Below are positions 39,241 to 52,372 of a DNA stretch of 64,000 nt, piece after piece. Made by a program: the position numbers and the translations under genes. Every line of letters begins with the position of its first letter. The first letter of the stretch is position 1. The notes beneath the pieces are model-generated. The model was not told the DNA's origin, searched no databases, and saw only the letters and a program-made list of their open reading frames with translations. This DNA is from Epiperipatus broadwayi. Lineage: Eukaryota > Onychophora > Udeonychophora > Euonychophora > Peripatidae. The DNA is taken from contig JAQFVV010006632.1 of NCBI GenBank assembly GCA_028023455.1, positions 1 through 64,000 on the forward strand. Reading direction: 5' to 3'.

Positions 39241-41019
39241 ATTAGTCCAGCTACATATATCAGAACTTTTCTGCCTTTTCACATATGTATACAGACGGCT
39301 GATCATGTACACGTTATTCGATCAGATCACAATATTAGAAAGTGGATTGATACAAATAAGAAAAGGTGTAGTAGTTCAGATACATGTTACAGGCTAGAAA
39401 TTGGTCTCTAATCATATAAACAATGAGAATGAACCATCAAGAAACAATAAATAGAATTTGCCCTAATTAGAGAATTACATATTTGAATATATGATAAAGA
39501 GGAATCTAATTGTGGAAAAATATCATAATAAACAAAAAAGAAATCCTAATATATGATCTCTATATTATTCACTGGCAAGATAAAAACATTCTTAAATCAA
39601 GAGAGACCAATGCTAGTATCTCTTACATAAACAAAACAACTAACTGATGTGGAAAAGTGATAAATGGATTAATAATAATAAATATAGCTTAATAAATTGG
39701 ACTTAAAATAATTAATAAAATCCATTCATCACCTTCTACTTCCATTCAGCACAAACATATACATTCACAACTAAATAACTTCATAAGAAGAGCACATACA
39801 ATATTTTTGAAATATAGTATTATCAAATGATAATATTCTGAGAACTTTGATAATTTATCAATACCATATAAAATTATACTGAATAAAATTGCATATAAAA
39901 TAAGAATAGCATTTTAGGCAAAAAACATGAATATTAAAAAAAATTAAAACTGAATCTTTTTATCAATTATATAAATAAAAGAAAATTTCATCTTGGTTCC
40001 AACCATTTAACATGATACTGTCAATAAAAAATAGTACTAAAGCAATGAAGATATCCAGATTACAATAATAGCACAATCTAGTCATAAATAATACTTTACA
40101 CACTAAAATTAAGCACAAAATATTTAAGAAAAATGACCCATTTACTTTGATGCAAATATTTCATGGATAAATACTTTTACATCTTTTGAAAACACTTTTT
40201 ATTAACAATAAGCAAAAGAAGAAATTTTTTATTGAAATGTCATATTTTATAGTAGAGCAGTTTTTTCTAAATAATACTGATGAGGGAGCAAGTAAATCTT
40301 ATAATAAAAAAATTGACTAAGAATAACAATTCAAGAATATTTATATTTTTCAGTTAATATTTTATTAATATTATAATTGGAAAATACATTATAGCATATA
40401 ATAAGTTTCATAAAAACAATAAAAGTTATTTATTTTAATCTCAATGGAGCAAAGAAAAAAATATATATTTCTTTGCTCTAATGTACAAGTATATTATAAA
40501 AAGTAAAATTACTCTTACATCAGTACTACAAACAATAATAAATGTCTATTAAAATAATAGCATAAACAAATATGTGTCTGAGTAAAATAAGTTGAATAAA
40601 TTAAATGTTTTTCTTATTAAAATATGTGCAGCTTCATATACGACATTTATATAATATTTTTCATATTATAATGCAGGTTTTAATATCTGGAATTGAATGT
40701 TCTTTATTTAAAGAAAATAAACTCCCAAATAATCTTGCTTTGAAGTGAAGAGAATTTTAAGAAAAACATTTTTAAATAAGTATTTGTCAAAACAATTATG
40801 TAATTCATAGTATTTATTAGTATTAATAATATAGATATATATTAAATTAAACAAGAAATATCAGATGTTTTTCACATGAATATTAGATTTAATGAATGTT
40901 CTTACATAATAGTAATGAAAATACTGTTGTATCTTTAAGTCTAATTTAAGCATAAAATTTAAATAAAATTGACTTAAACTTTTCATTGAAATTTTTTTTT
41001 TTAAATTTTCATTGGCCAA
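39241..41019. other. AT-rich, no gene seen
   Basis: Unique-looking AT-rich DNA. A perfect 11-bp hairpin stem GAGCAAAGAAA/TTTCTTTGCTC lies at 40,447-40,478. No exon recognised. Confidence 0.45.
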
Positions 41020-41925
41020 GTGAATTAAAGTTTTACAACTTTTGATAGGTCAATTAACAAACTCAGCTGTAAAAGTATATTCATCTTTTAATATTATATT
41101 CATTTTAGTTTCGTTTGTAAAAAGTATATTAATAATTTGTCAGATTATGAAAGTGAATGAAAGTTTTTTCAAAAATAAATTTCTATTTATAATTATAAAA
41201 ATATTTGATAGTGGAAGACCTAAAAAAAGTTTGTAACAAATTAAAAAAATGCTGTGGACATCATTGATTTCTTTCTCAATTTACATTATTGTAAAAGTAA
41301 ATAATTTTTTACTAAAATCTTACTATTTTTTTTAAAATAACAATATTTTCAGCATATTTGACCAAAATACATTATAATATGTAAATAAATGCCAGAAAAA
41401 TACTCTAAATTATTTATTTCTGTTTGAAAATAAAATAAAGAGTTTGGGGCAATGAAAATTGTTGATAGATGTCAAAATTGTTAGTGTTGGCTTAGTTTTC
41501 AATTTATGTTCATGTAAAAGGATACATTTTTTTACTAAAATCTTACCATTTTTCTAAAATAACTATATTTACCACATATTTTACCAAATGATTTATAATA
41601 TGTAAAAAAAAATACTAAAAAAATGCTTCTAAAATATTCATTTTCTTTTTCAAAATGAAAACAAAAAAGTTGGAGTTGTGATAATTATTGACCAGTGGTC
41701 TCTTTTGTCCAATATGAGCTACAACCAATGAGTACCAAGGAAGGACTGCCTTTTTCCATTGTTGAATTTAGAATGGCAATTTTATTGATTTTTTTACTTG
41801 TAAAATAATTGTAGAGAGGGCAGCATCTTATGGTACTTTTTGAAGCTTAAAAATAAACATAAAAACAGTAATGTAGCTCAAAAAATGATGGTTTCCGACC
41901 GACTTAAAGCTGTGATCATCCTGAC
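41020..41925 (+). repeat. Dispersed ~0.9-kb repeat, copy 2
   Basis: Ordered matches to 13,015-14,070: TTTTGATAGGTCAATTA, ATCATTGATTTCTTTCTCAA, CCAATGAGTACCAAGGAAGG and TGTAAAATAATTGTAGAGA. An internal segment (ACTAAAATCTTAC, then TAAAATAAC-ATATT) is duplicated at about 41,310 and 41,535. Unclassified. Confidence 0.75.
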
Positions 41926-43454
41926 AGGAGAATACCTTTAAAAGTGTTAAACATTGATGAATACTTGCCTGTAATGTAAATCTTGACCACTTGAAGTTAC
42001 CAACTTAAACTCTGTGCCTTGACAAAGTTAATTTAGCAACTCATTTAACTTTTAAGAAAATAATGTTATTTAAAAGAAAATTAAAATTTAACAAATCAAA
42101 ACTATTAAGCGATTCTAAAAAACAAGAAAGTGTCTAATTGTCATATTGTCTGCAAGGGTGTGCAAGTATGTCTTATTTATAACCCAAGTCATGTGACTAA
42201 ATTTTGATTGATGAAATTGATATTTTAATTTACTCCCACTTGACCTTTATTAATTTGATTTTACAAACTTATTAATTTCTTAGAGAAGTTTCTAATATTA
42301 AACTTATCTGTATATTCCAGGGCTTTCTAAAAAAATACATCTAGACAAACAAGTTAATTGTTATATTTTTTTAAAAACAAATTATTTTGAAAGCCACGAC
42401 TATTATAATAAACTAAAAATATATTACATAATGAAAATTACATTATTTTAAATAATATTACTTATAATATTTTATTTTAAACTGACTTTTAATAATATTT
42501 AAGAATGCATAATATTTTTAAATTTTTTTCCTAAAATAAAAATATTAAAGAATATTTTTGACATTAATTTAAACAGGGAAGTTTTAAGAAATTAAAGTAC
42601 TTACATTTATGCAAACATATATACACACCCCATTTTTTATTTTTAAAATTATTAGCGTTATTATTACTTCTTTAGCTAATTTAATTTGAAATTATTTAAT
42701 TGCAATACTTTTATAATTCAATCAAGACTAATTAAGGCATTTTAACAGTTAATTGAAATATTAGCAACCCAGCCTTAAGGATTTAAATTCAGCTTTCAAT
42801 TTTTATACTAATTTTGAAACTTTAAGACACTTTAATAATAAAATATTGAATGTGTGAAGTTATCCATTTAAATTAACTTAATTAGAAAGCACTTAATCTA
42901 CATATAATAAATACAATATTCATATAATCACAACAAATATAATATTAAATCATCTATCCTCTTTATTACTATTTTATAATGCTGTTATAAAAGCATTGTA
43001 AAACAGAAATAAAAACCATAGACAATTTAATATTATATGAACAATAAGAAAGATGAAGTTATAATACTTCACAACAAATATATGTAATAAATATACAAAT
43101 CTTTGTAAAATAGAATTTTTAAAACACTAAATAACAAATAAATTATAGAAACAGTTTTCACTTACACTAACATAATTTTTGTCAACTGCATATAGCAGTA
43201 GAATAAATACATTAAGTTCCATAATGCACTATTTTATGTATTTCTAAATTTTATTAGTTAGAAAAAATATTTGCTCTATTAGGAAATATAATATTTTTAT
43301 TTTTTTCATGTAATATTTTAACTTTATCCAAAGTTCATCAGCCTTAATCACAGAAGATGTAAGTATATTTTTTATCCACGTGTTCTATGTCTTTCATATA
43401 ATGAGTAGCATTTTAAAATCCTGTGTTTTTGTTTGCCACAATTTTTCAGTGTTT
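41926..43454. other. AT-rich, no gene seen
   Basis: Nothing recognised; no exon-like frames. Confidence 0.45.
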
Positions 43455-45065
43455 GAGAAATCAAAATATTCAATTTGAATGTATTGGCTTTCTATTGAGG
43501 GTTTTGCTAATTTTTTTTTTTCAATTTTTAAAATTCATGTACATTTTGTCTAATATGTTAGTATTAAAATGATTCTAAAATTGTTACAATAATTGAAAAT
43601 GGAGAGAATTCAAAACCTGTAAAACTCCACAGTAATAAGCTTCCATTGTCTTCTTAGAGGTCTTGAGTTTTGCAATATTACTGTGAGAAAATATTATGAA
43701 TGATTAAAAATTGGATTTTCTCAAAAGTTTGTGATTATTTTTGCACAATAATTGTGTGATAATCATTGCAAATCAAATATATTATATAAAATCTTATATT
43801 TTTCTGAAAAACATTACCATGGAAATTATGTCACTGGCAATTACAATCTGTTAGAAACACATCATCACTCAAATTTTGTTAGAACATATAGCAATATTAT
43901 AAAAATTACTAAAAAAAATTTAATCTTTGAAAGCATACATTGGTAGATTTAACAGATACTGATTGTAAGTTCACATCTTAAATACAACTCTCAAACAAAA
44001 ATGTTTTTGTTCATTTTGCAAGTTCAATCTGCTTCCCCTGATAGTTGAATAATGGAATGGTGTTTAGTTTTAATTAAAGTCTAAATTTTTAAATAATTGT
44101 AAATGTCAAATGTGATTTTTAAAAAAATTATATATTTTTTTTAAAAATATATATATTAAGTGAAGTCAAGTTTATTATATTCTTATTTATATTGCCCCTC
44201 TTGTACTCCACTAACATTCTGACAGATTTTTTTGTTCTCACTAGATTTAAGCTTTCAAATTTTACTTTAATATTAAACCATTATTATTTATCAGAATATA
44301 ATAAATGTGACCTCACTTGATAGATATTTTTGTTTAGAAATTAAACAAATTTTAAAAATTCACATTTGATTTTCAGAATTATTTTAAAAATTACATTTTA
44401 ATCAAAACAAAGTGCTGTCAAATCATCAAATTTCAGGAGGAGCAGATTCAATTTGCAAAATGAATGAAATCTGCTTTGTTTGATGTTTGTTTTAAAAATA
44501 TGAATGAATTATTTTTAATATCTAGTAAAGTTATCAATTTATACTTTAAAGGTTTAAAATTTTTTCATAATTTTTATAATATCACCAGATGTTATAACAA
44601 TCTGTTGAGTGACATCATTTCTATGCAGTTGCATTTCTTGTGACCATAATCTCTATGGTAATATTACAGAAAAAAATCTATTCTTATATATTAAAAAAAA
44701 TAAAACATTTCTGTAAAAAATAAATATACAATAATATATATATTTGACTTCTAATAATTATTACACAATTATGATATAAAAATAATCATAAACTTTCCAA
44801 AAAATCTAGTTTTTACATCATCATAATATTTTCTCCAAATAGTGTTATAATGTTCGAGATTGCCTAACATATAAAGATTAGGCACCAACCTGTGATTTCA
44901 GAAATTTTGAAATTCCCACTTACCCTGACATCTTTTGAATTTTTTTGAAATTAAAATATTAGAAAATAAATATATGTGAATTTAAAAAGCTGTAAAAAAA
45001 CAGATGCTAGCAACATTTCTCAATAGAGGGCAACAAATGCAAATTTAACTTTAGATTTCTCAGAC
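43455..45065. repeat. 1.6-kb diverged inverted repeat
   Basis: Left arm about 43,455-44,205, right arm about 44,275-45,065, spacer about 70 bp. Matching block pairs, left versus reverse complement of right: TTTGAGAAATC/TCTGAGAAATC, GAGAAAATATTATGA (identical), AAAGTTTGTGATTATTTTT/AAAGTTTATGATTATTTTT, TTCATTTTGCAA, AATCTGCT-CCCTGA/AATCTGCT-CTCCTGA, AAATGTGA-TTTTAAA and TTTATTATATTCT. Divergence is moderate with many small indels. No frame and no recognisable family. Confidence 0.75.
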
Positions 45066-46376
45066 AGGGGTCTATCACTTGGATAAATAATCCAGTTAAA
45101 GGATTTATTTGTTATAAAAAATATATATTAATGGGAAATATTTGTAAAGCAAATGGTAAAATACTTATTACTAATTTCATTTAAAATCCATTATAAATAG
45201 TCAGAGACACAATTTCTTCACAGATGCGCACACCCATGGCCATAAATTATCAGGAGTTAAAGCCTTTTAAAAAATAAACCTAAAGTTTGTAAATAATCAG
45301 ACAGGAAAACAAATATAGATATCTATATAAATGACTTATGTAGCATATAGCAAAGACATCATACTAAACATAGTTAAAAATTCTATAGAAACATAAATCA
45401 ATCTATCCAACTCCAATATAAAAATACACCATGGGTGAGCATACCATACATCCAAAAACTACACATAAAATAAAAAGATCTGTGCTCCAACATTTAAAGT
45501 GAACCGACTAATATTAATAGATTAATAAATAATGCAAAACATAAACTATCGTTGGGAAATACACCACATATATATAAAATTAGACACAGCAATAATACTT
45601 ACTTAGCCATATACTGCAGGAAATTAAAAGAAAACATTACCACAAGTGTGAGTCAACACAAATAGCTATACAAGTGGGCAAAAAATAATCCCAAATACAA
45701 GTATTTCTTTTGGTAACATGAACAAAAGTTCAGTCATGCCTTTGACCCACAGAATGTTATCTAGTCTGCTTGAAGATAAGATGACAAAAAGAGAAATTTT
45801 AAGGAGGCATGGTCAACCATAATCATGTCATCAATAAGAAAGTAAATAGCATTTACCAATCAAATAAGTGGAATATTTAATACCTAATTTAAATAATTCA
45901 CCTAATTAATCCTCACTCTATATTGCAACATACCTAACCAAGCAATGCGAGATATGAAACTGGTGTCTCACACTCAAACTGCACTCAACTTATAAAAAGT
46001 AAAAAAGAAATACTTTTCAGTTGTGGATGTAAAACATTTTGCTAAGATAGTGTAATATCTATTTTTCATAGATCTTAATTTTGACTAAATTACCTTACTC
46101 CACAGAGTTCCTAAATTTTATTGGATTTTTAGTCAATTTTTGAACCAAAATCTAATTTTTATATTTTACCAGGAATCTTTATATTAAGATTCATGCACAC
46201 AATATCAACTGATATTTAATATAAAATCTTTTTCTTCAGAAATTTTTTATAAACATTTTCATATTAGTAACACATACTACTAAATTATTACTTAAACAAG
46301 ATTGATATAAACTTTCTATTTTCAAAAATAAAACCAGATTACTTTGTAGATGTATTTATACCTATCTAAGTAAAAA
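45066..46376. other. AT-rich, no gene seen
   Basis: Nothing recognised. Confidence 0.45.
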
Positions 46377-46815
46377 GGTAAATGTGTTTTACCAATTCTT
46401 ACTTATGGATCTGAGACTTGAACACTTAATAGGAGAGCAATACAGAGACTTCAGACCCCTCAAAGAAGTATGGAGTGATGCATGTTGGGAGTAGCAAGAA
46501 GAGATCGAAAACATGATATATGAGTAAGAGAACAAACAAATGTTACTGACCTCATTGAAAAAATTAAAATACTGAAGTGGAGTTGAGCTGGACGTGTTGC
46601 TAGAAGAGGTGATAATAGATGGACAATTGAAATCTTAAACTGGATTCCAAGAGATTCTAAAAGACCCAGAGAGAGAGAGAGACATGTGAAATGGATGGAT
46701 GAAATAAGAGAGTGTGCAGAGGTGATATGGAGAAGCTAAAAATCAAAGAAAATGGATTGAACTTGGAGAGACCTTCAGCCTGCAGTGGATTGACAGTGGT
46801 TGATGATGATGATGA
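46377..46815 (+). mobile_element. RTE-type LINE, 5'-truncated 3' end
   Basis: Longest C-terminal RTE remnant on the plus strand. It begins at ILTYGSET, then RRAIQRLQTPQRS, VREQTNVTDLIEKIK, DNRWTIEILNWIPRDSKRP and MDEIREC, and ends in (TGA)n at 46,801-46,815. The frame is broken by a CT-type GAGA expansion at 46,670-46,680 and by stops. Very close to the 2.0-kb copy, so the same subfamily. Confidence 0.87.
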
Positions 46816-47127
46816 AGGAAAAAAGTACTAAGTAGGTCAAGAAATTACAGAACATTGACAAGAGGTGGGCAAATGCAGAAAAAGATGCAGAACCAAGAGT
46901 TTTATCTATTTGTGTATGATTTTGTTATAAACAGACCATATTTATCTAGTATTTGGGTTTTTTAACTTGATATTTTATGATGACTTTGAATTTGGTGTGT
47001 GGATGATTCTTTATAATAGCTAGAATTTGGAAGCACTCCAATAAAAATGAATTTAATTTACAATATTTTAACTTTGAACAATGTTACTGATAGTTAAATC
47101 TTAATTTTATAACTAAATCATAACAGA
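46816..47127. other. AT-rich, no gene seen
   Basis: Nothing recognised. Confidence 0.45.
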
Positions 47128-47607
47128 TATATGTTAGGAGTAACTGGAAGAGATCATAAATGAAATATGTGGATAAGAGAATGAACAGGTATTACAACAT
47201 TGAAAGAATTAAGAGACTGAAGAGAAGTTGGGATGGACATGTTGGTAGAAGAAATGATGCTAGATAGATGGAAAGTGTATATTAGAAATAACAGGAAAAG
47301 ATCATAAATGAAATACTTGAGTGAGAGATCAAACAGGTATTACAAATTGAATGAATTAAGAGTCTGAAGAGGAGCTGGGCTGGCCATATTAGTAGAAGAG
47401 TTGATGCTAGATGGACAATTAAAATTTTAAATGAATCGCAAAATATTGTAGAGGAAAATCACATGTGAGATAGATGATGAAATTAAAAAGTTTGCTGGTG
47501 TGAAGTAGAAGAGAGTGATTAGAAATCAGAGAAACAGGATTAAATTTGGAGATATCTTCATCTTGCAGTGGATTAATTATAGTCGAAAGAGATGATGATG
47601 AAGATGA
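47128..47607 (+). mobile_element. Two tandem partial RTE 3' ends
   Basis: A first piece (47,128-47,262: GTTAGGAGTAACTGGAAGAG to TAGATAGATGG) is followed by a fuller one (47,278-47,607: GAGCTGGGCTGGCCATATT, ATCTTCATCTTGCAGTGG) with a GATGATGATGAAGATGA tail. The two starts are about 150 bp apart. Both are degenerate. Confidence 0.75.
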
Positions 47608-48690
47608 ACTAACGCTAAAGATTTTGGCCGTTTTTATAATTTTAACAGCAATTGAAGAGTAAAAACCATATGACTAGTTAAAATAATCAAAATCAAAATA
47701 TATAACAATAGAATAGACAATGACGGACAATATGCAGTCACTATTTTTAATATTATACCAGGAATTAATTAAGATTTTACTTTGGAAGCTAAAATAACTT
47801 TTGTTATTAGATTCCAGACAGTTAATTAATTTTGTTTTCAAAATCTTTTTAATTAGAACAACTTTAAAAAAGAAAAATGTCTAAGCAGATTCTTTTTATA
47901 TTTTTATTTTAAGTTATAGATAAAATTATAAAACAATTATAAAAACAATTCAATGTAATTAAAAGAAAATTTTTTCATTTAAACAAATGTTTTAAGTAAC
48001 TGCAAATGATTTAAAATTAAAGTCTACAATTTATTTTCAAAACTACTTAACAATTATTATGTTTTCATTATTAAATTGATGTTTATAAAATTTAGACTTT
48101 CACACACACACCCATTCATGCATGCATAAGTAAATAATTTAAAATGTCTCTTATGTTTTATATATTTAATATCCTAGCCTAAAAATTTATACTAAGTTCG
48201 CCTACAGGTAAATTTGCTCATTTTCCTGATTTCTTTCTTTCAAACTAAATTTAAATATTCTATATAATACTGTGGGTCTAGTCTATACTTATGACATAAT
48301 AAAAGTCCATCAAGTATCCACTTCAATATATATATATATATATTGTAACCATGTATTTTAGTATAAAATATATTAATTGATGTAACTAGTATAAAAATTT
48401 CTCTTTCTTCTTTTGGTGATTTGATTGGCTTGAGTTGCACTTTGAACAGATTACTCTCTTATATTAATTTGATAAATTTAAATTTGCCTCTTCCCATATA
48501 CTAACTCACATCAAAATGTTTAACTTTTTAAAAATCTGACAACACATTAAAATTTGGTAAAATAGTATTAAAAATAATATTTTATTTTTATTTGTTTAAA
48601 ATGATCTTAAAAATTATTTCTATTAAATTTACAGAACCATTTATTCAGTTAAAATTAATTATTAAAAATAAATACAGTAATTACATATGC
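47608..48690. other. AT-rich, no gene seen
   Basis: A TA tract at 48,327-48,342; nothing else recognised. Confidence 0.45.
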
Positions 48691-48979
48691 GTCTCAATGT
48701 AAAAAGAAAGAGCGCGAATTTAGGGGAAGATCGTCTGTTAGTTTGCTTTTGGAGGAAGAAAGAAAAGAAAATGGTAAAAAGGCAAATGGTGTAAATTTGA
48801 TAAGCTTATTTTAAAATAGTTAATAAGTAAATGGATTACCACAAAATTTGCTATAAACGTAAATATAACATAGTGGTAATTAATTATAAGATGAATTGCT
48901 AAATTTAAAAGTCTGTTCAAGTCGGCTGGCCAAGTGGATCGAATCACCGGTAATAATTTCCCAATATTACATTTTTAAA

Positions 48980-49029
48980 ATGTCGGAGCTTCCCAGTTTA
49001 AATTTAAAAGAATTAATTGCAAGAATTTG
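48980..49029 (+). CDS. Candidate first coding exon, product unknown
   Basis: ATG at 48,980 sits in a favourable context (AAA before it) and reads MSELPSLNLKELIARI, then splits phase 2 at a strong donor (ATTTG then GTATGT). Upstream, 48,690-48,960 has more CpG than its AT-rich surroundings (AGAGCGCGAA, GATCGTC, CAAGTCGGC, CACCGG), as expected around a transcription start. The peptide looks like the N-terminus of a cytosolic or nuclear protein (no signal peptide), but 16 residues are too few to name a family. The next exon was not found within the following kilobases. The frame is open upstream to 48,896, so a longer start is possible though less likely. Confidence 0.35.
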
Positions 49030-50219
49030 GTATGTTTTAAAATGTTTATTATTCTACAATTTGGAAAAATTAAATAAGTATTTTAATTACAGAATTTTTT
49101 ATGAATATAAAAATTTGCTTTTTAAAAAAAAGAAGAAGTTTAAATTCAAGTAAAATGTTAAGTTATCAACACAGTTTAATATTTCCGTATCTAATTCTAA
49201 TAAAAATACAGTATTGATTGATATTTAACTTTACAATGCCAGTAATCTATTTGCTAGTTAATTTGTTTAACATTTGGATAATAAATAGTCTTCAAAGAAT
49301 TAATCAAAGCTATTTTCTAATTTTATCGTCAGTTGGAATGATTGAATTAATTGCTATAATTAGTATTCCTAGATTTAAGCATGGATGAATAAATATTAGC
49401 ATGGATGTGATAAACTTGGAACATTTTTAATCGAGAAATGTAGAGATTAATAACTTTTGAAAAACATTTTCATTTAAATTCTGCATGTCATGTTTTTGAA
49501 ATTGTTTCATGTTTATGTAGCCACGTAAAATCATCAATCTAATAGTGATTATAATAACTAAAACAAATGGATAAAATTGCATGTATGGAATTCAACTATA
49601 GTTATAGCTGTTGCTTCTTATATTTATTGTTCGACACATCGTACCTGGATTCCACGGATCATATTTGAAGTTATAAAATGCTATGCAATCCAATTTGTGA
49701 TACATGCACCTGCTATAATTCATGTAGTGAACTATAAAATGCTATACAGTTAATTTATATTACACACACACCTGTTAAATTTTATGTATTTGATGAATAA
49801 TGTATTATTTAATTTTATCGTTATATGAACTTGCATGTGAAGTTCAAAAGTTATATTTATTAAGTTTAAATTAATAGGGGTTGAATAAAATATTTATTCA
49901 AGAGAATAGCGCTCGCGAAAAAGCTTGAAAAGTATTAAATGAATTCATGAGATGTATCAATCTTTGTGAGATGTTTTGTGAGTCTTTCCAGATTTATATT
50001 CCTATACTAATATTACTTATATTATATTACATATGTTTTATTTAAAGCAAGATAAGTTAGTACATTAGTTGTCCTGATTAGTGTAACATTTTATTATGCA
50101 AGAACCCACATTTGCTAAAGTGTTAGTGTTTTCTGAATGGTCAGAATAACTGAGGAGGATGATTTTGCACTTTAATGTGAAGTAAATAGTAATGTTGTTT
50201 TATAATGTTAAAAGGCATT
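49030..50219. other. AT-rich, no gene seen
   Basis: Would be intron if the 48,980 exon is real. Nothing recognised. Confidence 0.4.
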
Positions 50220-50407
50220 AATCTGTGCTGGTGGTTAATCCGCAGATTACTTCATTGCCAATTTTTGTATTTTACACTCATTCCTGCGCTGGTGGTTAAT
50301 CCGCGGAATGGTGTACTTGTACTTATTGCTTTTATGATGGTATATAAATCCACAAAACGTTTAGTGTTATTTAATTCCTACGTGTAGATGAATACATCCA
50401 CAGGAAT
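50220..50407. other. Cluster of three hairpins, two with the same loop
   Basis: Hairpin 1 (50,220-50,248) has AATCTGTG closing on CGCAGATT; hairpin 2 (50,279-50,310) has CATTCC-GCG closing on CGC-GGAATG. Both share the identical apical CTGGTGGTTAATC although the stems differ. Hairpin 3 (50,374-50,407) has ATTCCT closing on AGGAAT with a different loop. A fourth weak TTGGTTAATCTGC lies near 50,446. The loop contains TAATCC, a K50 homeodomain site. Confidence 0.55.
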
Positions 50408-51379
50408 ATGTTTTACTTCACAGATATAAGTTGGGCAAAGTATTTTGGTTAATCTGCTAAATCATCTTCTTTCAAGTGTAAGTAGAATTTATAAGTTAGA
50501 TTATTAAATTGTAGCAGGACACTCTATTCAAGTTACTTCATGATAATTAACTGTTGGTTGATTATTATTTACCGGAATGTAAGTTTACATTTTCACTTTA
50601 TTTAATGATTACATTATAGCTAAATCCTACAGACATAATATTATTTATTATATGATTATAAGTTTACGGTAGGGATTTATTGAATCTGGAAATGACATTA
50701 AATATTTCATGAGTTGATGCTGAATTTTGTATAATCTCCTCAATATTTATTATATTAGATTGAAATAGGGCATGATTAGATTTTAAAACTGTACCTATGA
50801 GATGTTATTGAAGAAAGTCGATGAAATTATAATTTATTTATTTTATTTGTTTATTTATGTCTTTAATTATAACATTGGAATTAATTACTTATTATTCATA
50901 AATTTGTCAATAAAAGTTGATTTATAATTAAACTTACTGTGCCGTTGCTATGTGTCATTCATAAAATCAGAAATCATAAACTTTGGATAGAGCATACATT
51001 GAAGAGCATACCTTGAATTACATATTATCGTCAACATGATATAAGAGTTTATAAATATTTTTTGAGAAAACATTTGGATGCTTTTCGTCTTTGGTAGTTT
51101 ATGATGAGTAAGGTACAATAAAATCCCATTGTGGCTTTGCGTAGTTGATTCTAGTATAAAATATAAATTAATTATTAAACTTGTAAACAGATTTACCAGA
51201 TAATGACATGATTGAATATATTTACTTAACGTTTTTAAATTGTCATTTGTCAGTATAATAAGAGTCTCAGTGATATAGTAAACTATAAAAAAAGAACCCA
51301 AGTATTTATATTTATTTATTGCAAAGCTTTACCTGGACTAGCATTCGTATTAAAAATCATATAGATGGTTTAAAATTTC
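50408..51379. other. AT-rich, no gene seen
   Basis: Nothing recognised. Confidence 0.45.
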
Positions 51380-51900
51380 ATAATCTTATGTAGTTCCACG
51401 AATTACGCCATCTTGTACATGGTCGGCCATCGGGTCTCATACAATAAAAATCGCAAATTAAGGTTTGAAAATAATAACATTGCACTTATAATTCGTTTAA
51501 TGTATTTTATCATACTACTATGATAGGTCTTCGCAGTACACCCTGGCTGCGATCAAATTAAATCATAAAAGTTTATGTTAGATCATTAGTTTGGTCTATG
51601 GTAAGTTGCTCCAGATGTTGATTGTGGTCTTTGGTGCACAAAATAGATAGCATGATCTGCTTTTGGATACAGCTCTTAATAGTTGATAATGTGCAGCGGG
51701 AATTGATCAGTGATCGAGGTTACGATTCTTAGTGCACTTACGTTACGTAATGGGGACCACACAATCAAACGGTTACAAATTTTAGTGCCACCACGGGTTC
51801 GGCATGATAGGCAGTTGAGAGGGCAATGGCCTTCGATGGCTATAGTTGGCCACAGGAAGATTTACGGTTACAATATATATTTAATGTTTTCACGGTTGTA
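51380..51900. other. CpG-enriched stretch
   Basis: Unusually many CpGs for this window (ATTACGCCATC, GGTCGGCCATCGGG, GATCGAGGTTACG, CACGGGTTCGGC). It might be a promoter or a young insertion. GCCATCTTG near 51,406 resembles a YY1 site in reverse. No supported frame. Confidence 0.35.
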
Positions 51901-51907
51901 TGATGTA

Positions 51908-52372
51908 AATAAATTATTTTTTGGGTAAAACCGTGTATTATTATTATTTTTTTTTGATAGTATATTATTTTCTATTATATACCGATATTTCTACTAACTA
52001 GCATCCGCCATTATCATGGTAAACTCTTGAAAGAAAATTTGTTTGATCTCAAACTGTAACGTGACTGAGTGCGAGATGAAGCATGAGAATCAGCTTGAAA
52101 TTGTTTAGTATTCAGAATATTAATATTGATTTTGACTTCAAATTAATAGGTGGTAAAACTAAAAGAACTATACATTTTGATAAACCTCATATTATGAATA
52201 CTAAACTATTTCAAGTTGATTCTCATGCTTCATCTCACATTCAGTCATGTTACAGTTTGAGATGAACAAATTTTCTTTCAAGAGTTTACCTTGATAATGG
52301 TGGATGCTAGTTCATCGAAATAAAGGTATATAATAGAAAATAATACATGGTTTTATCCAAAAATAATTTATT
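51908..52372. mobile_element. Foldback element F (inverted pair)
   Basis: Left arm 51,908-52,119 and right arm about 52,190-52,372 are reverse complements: AAATAAATTATTTTT, CTAGCATCCGCCATTATCA, TAAACTCTTGAAAGAAAATT, TGAAGCATGAGAATCA and TTTAGTATTCA. The spacer is about 70 bp. A third, single partial arm follows to about 52,480 (ATTTCGACGAAATAGTATCC). A degenerate hammerhead-like string (UUGAUAA, GGUG/CAUC stem, GAAA) lies at 52,292-52,322. Confidence 0.85.

Noticed and set aside
39270-39660. Possible Penelope-type GIY-YIG endonuclease debris
   Set aside because: Only vague similarity in several frames, no GIY-YIG motif readable; would have been convenient support for the hammerhead idea, so held to a strict standard.
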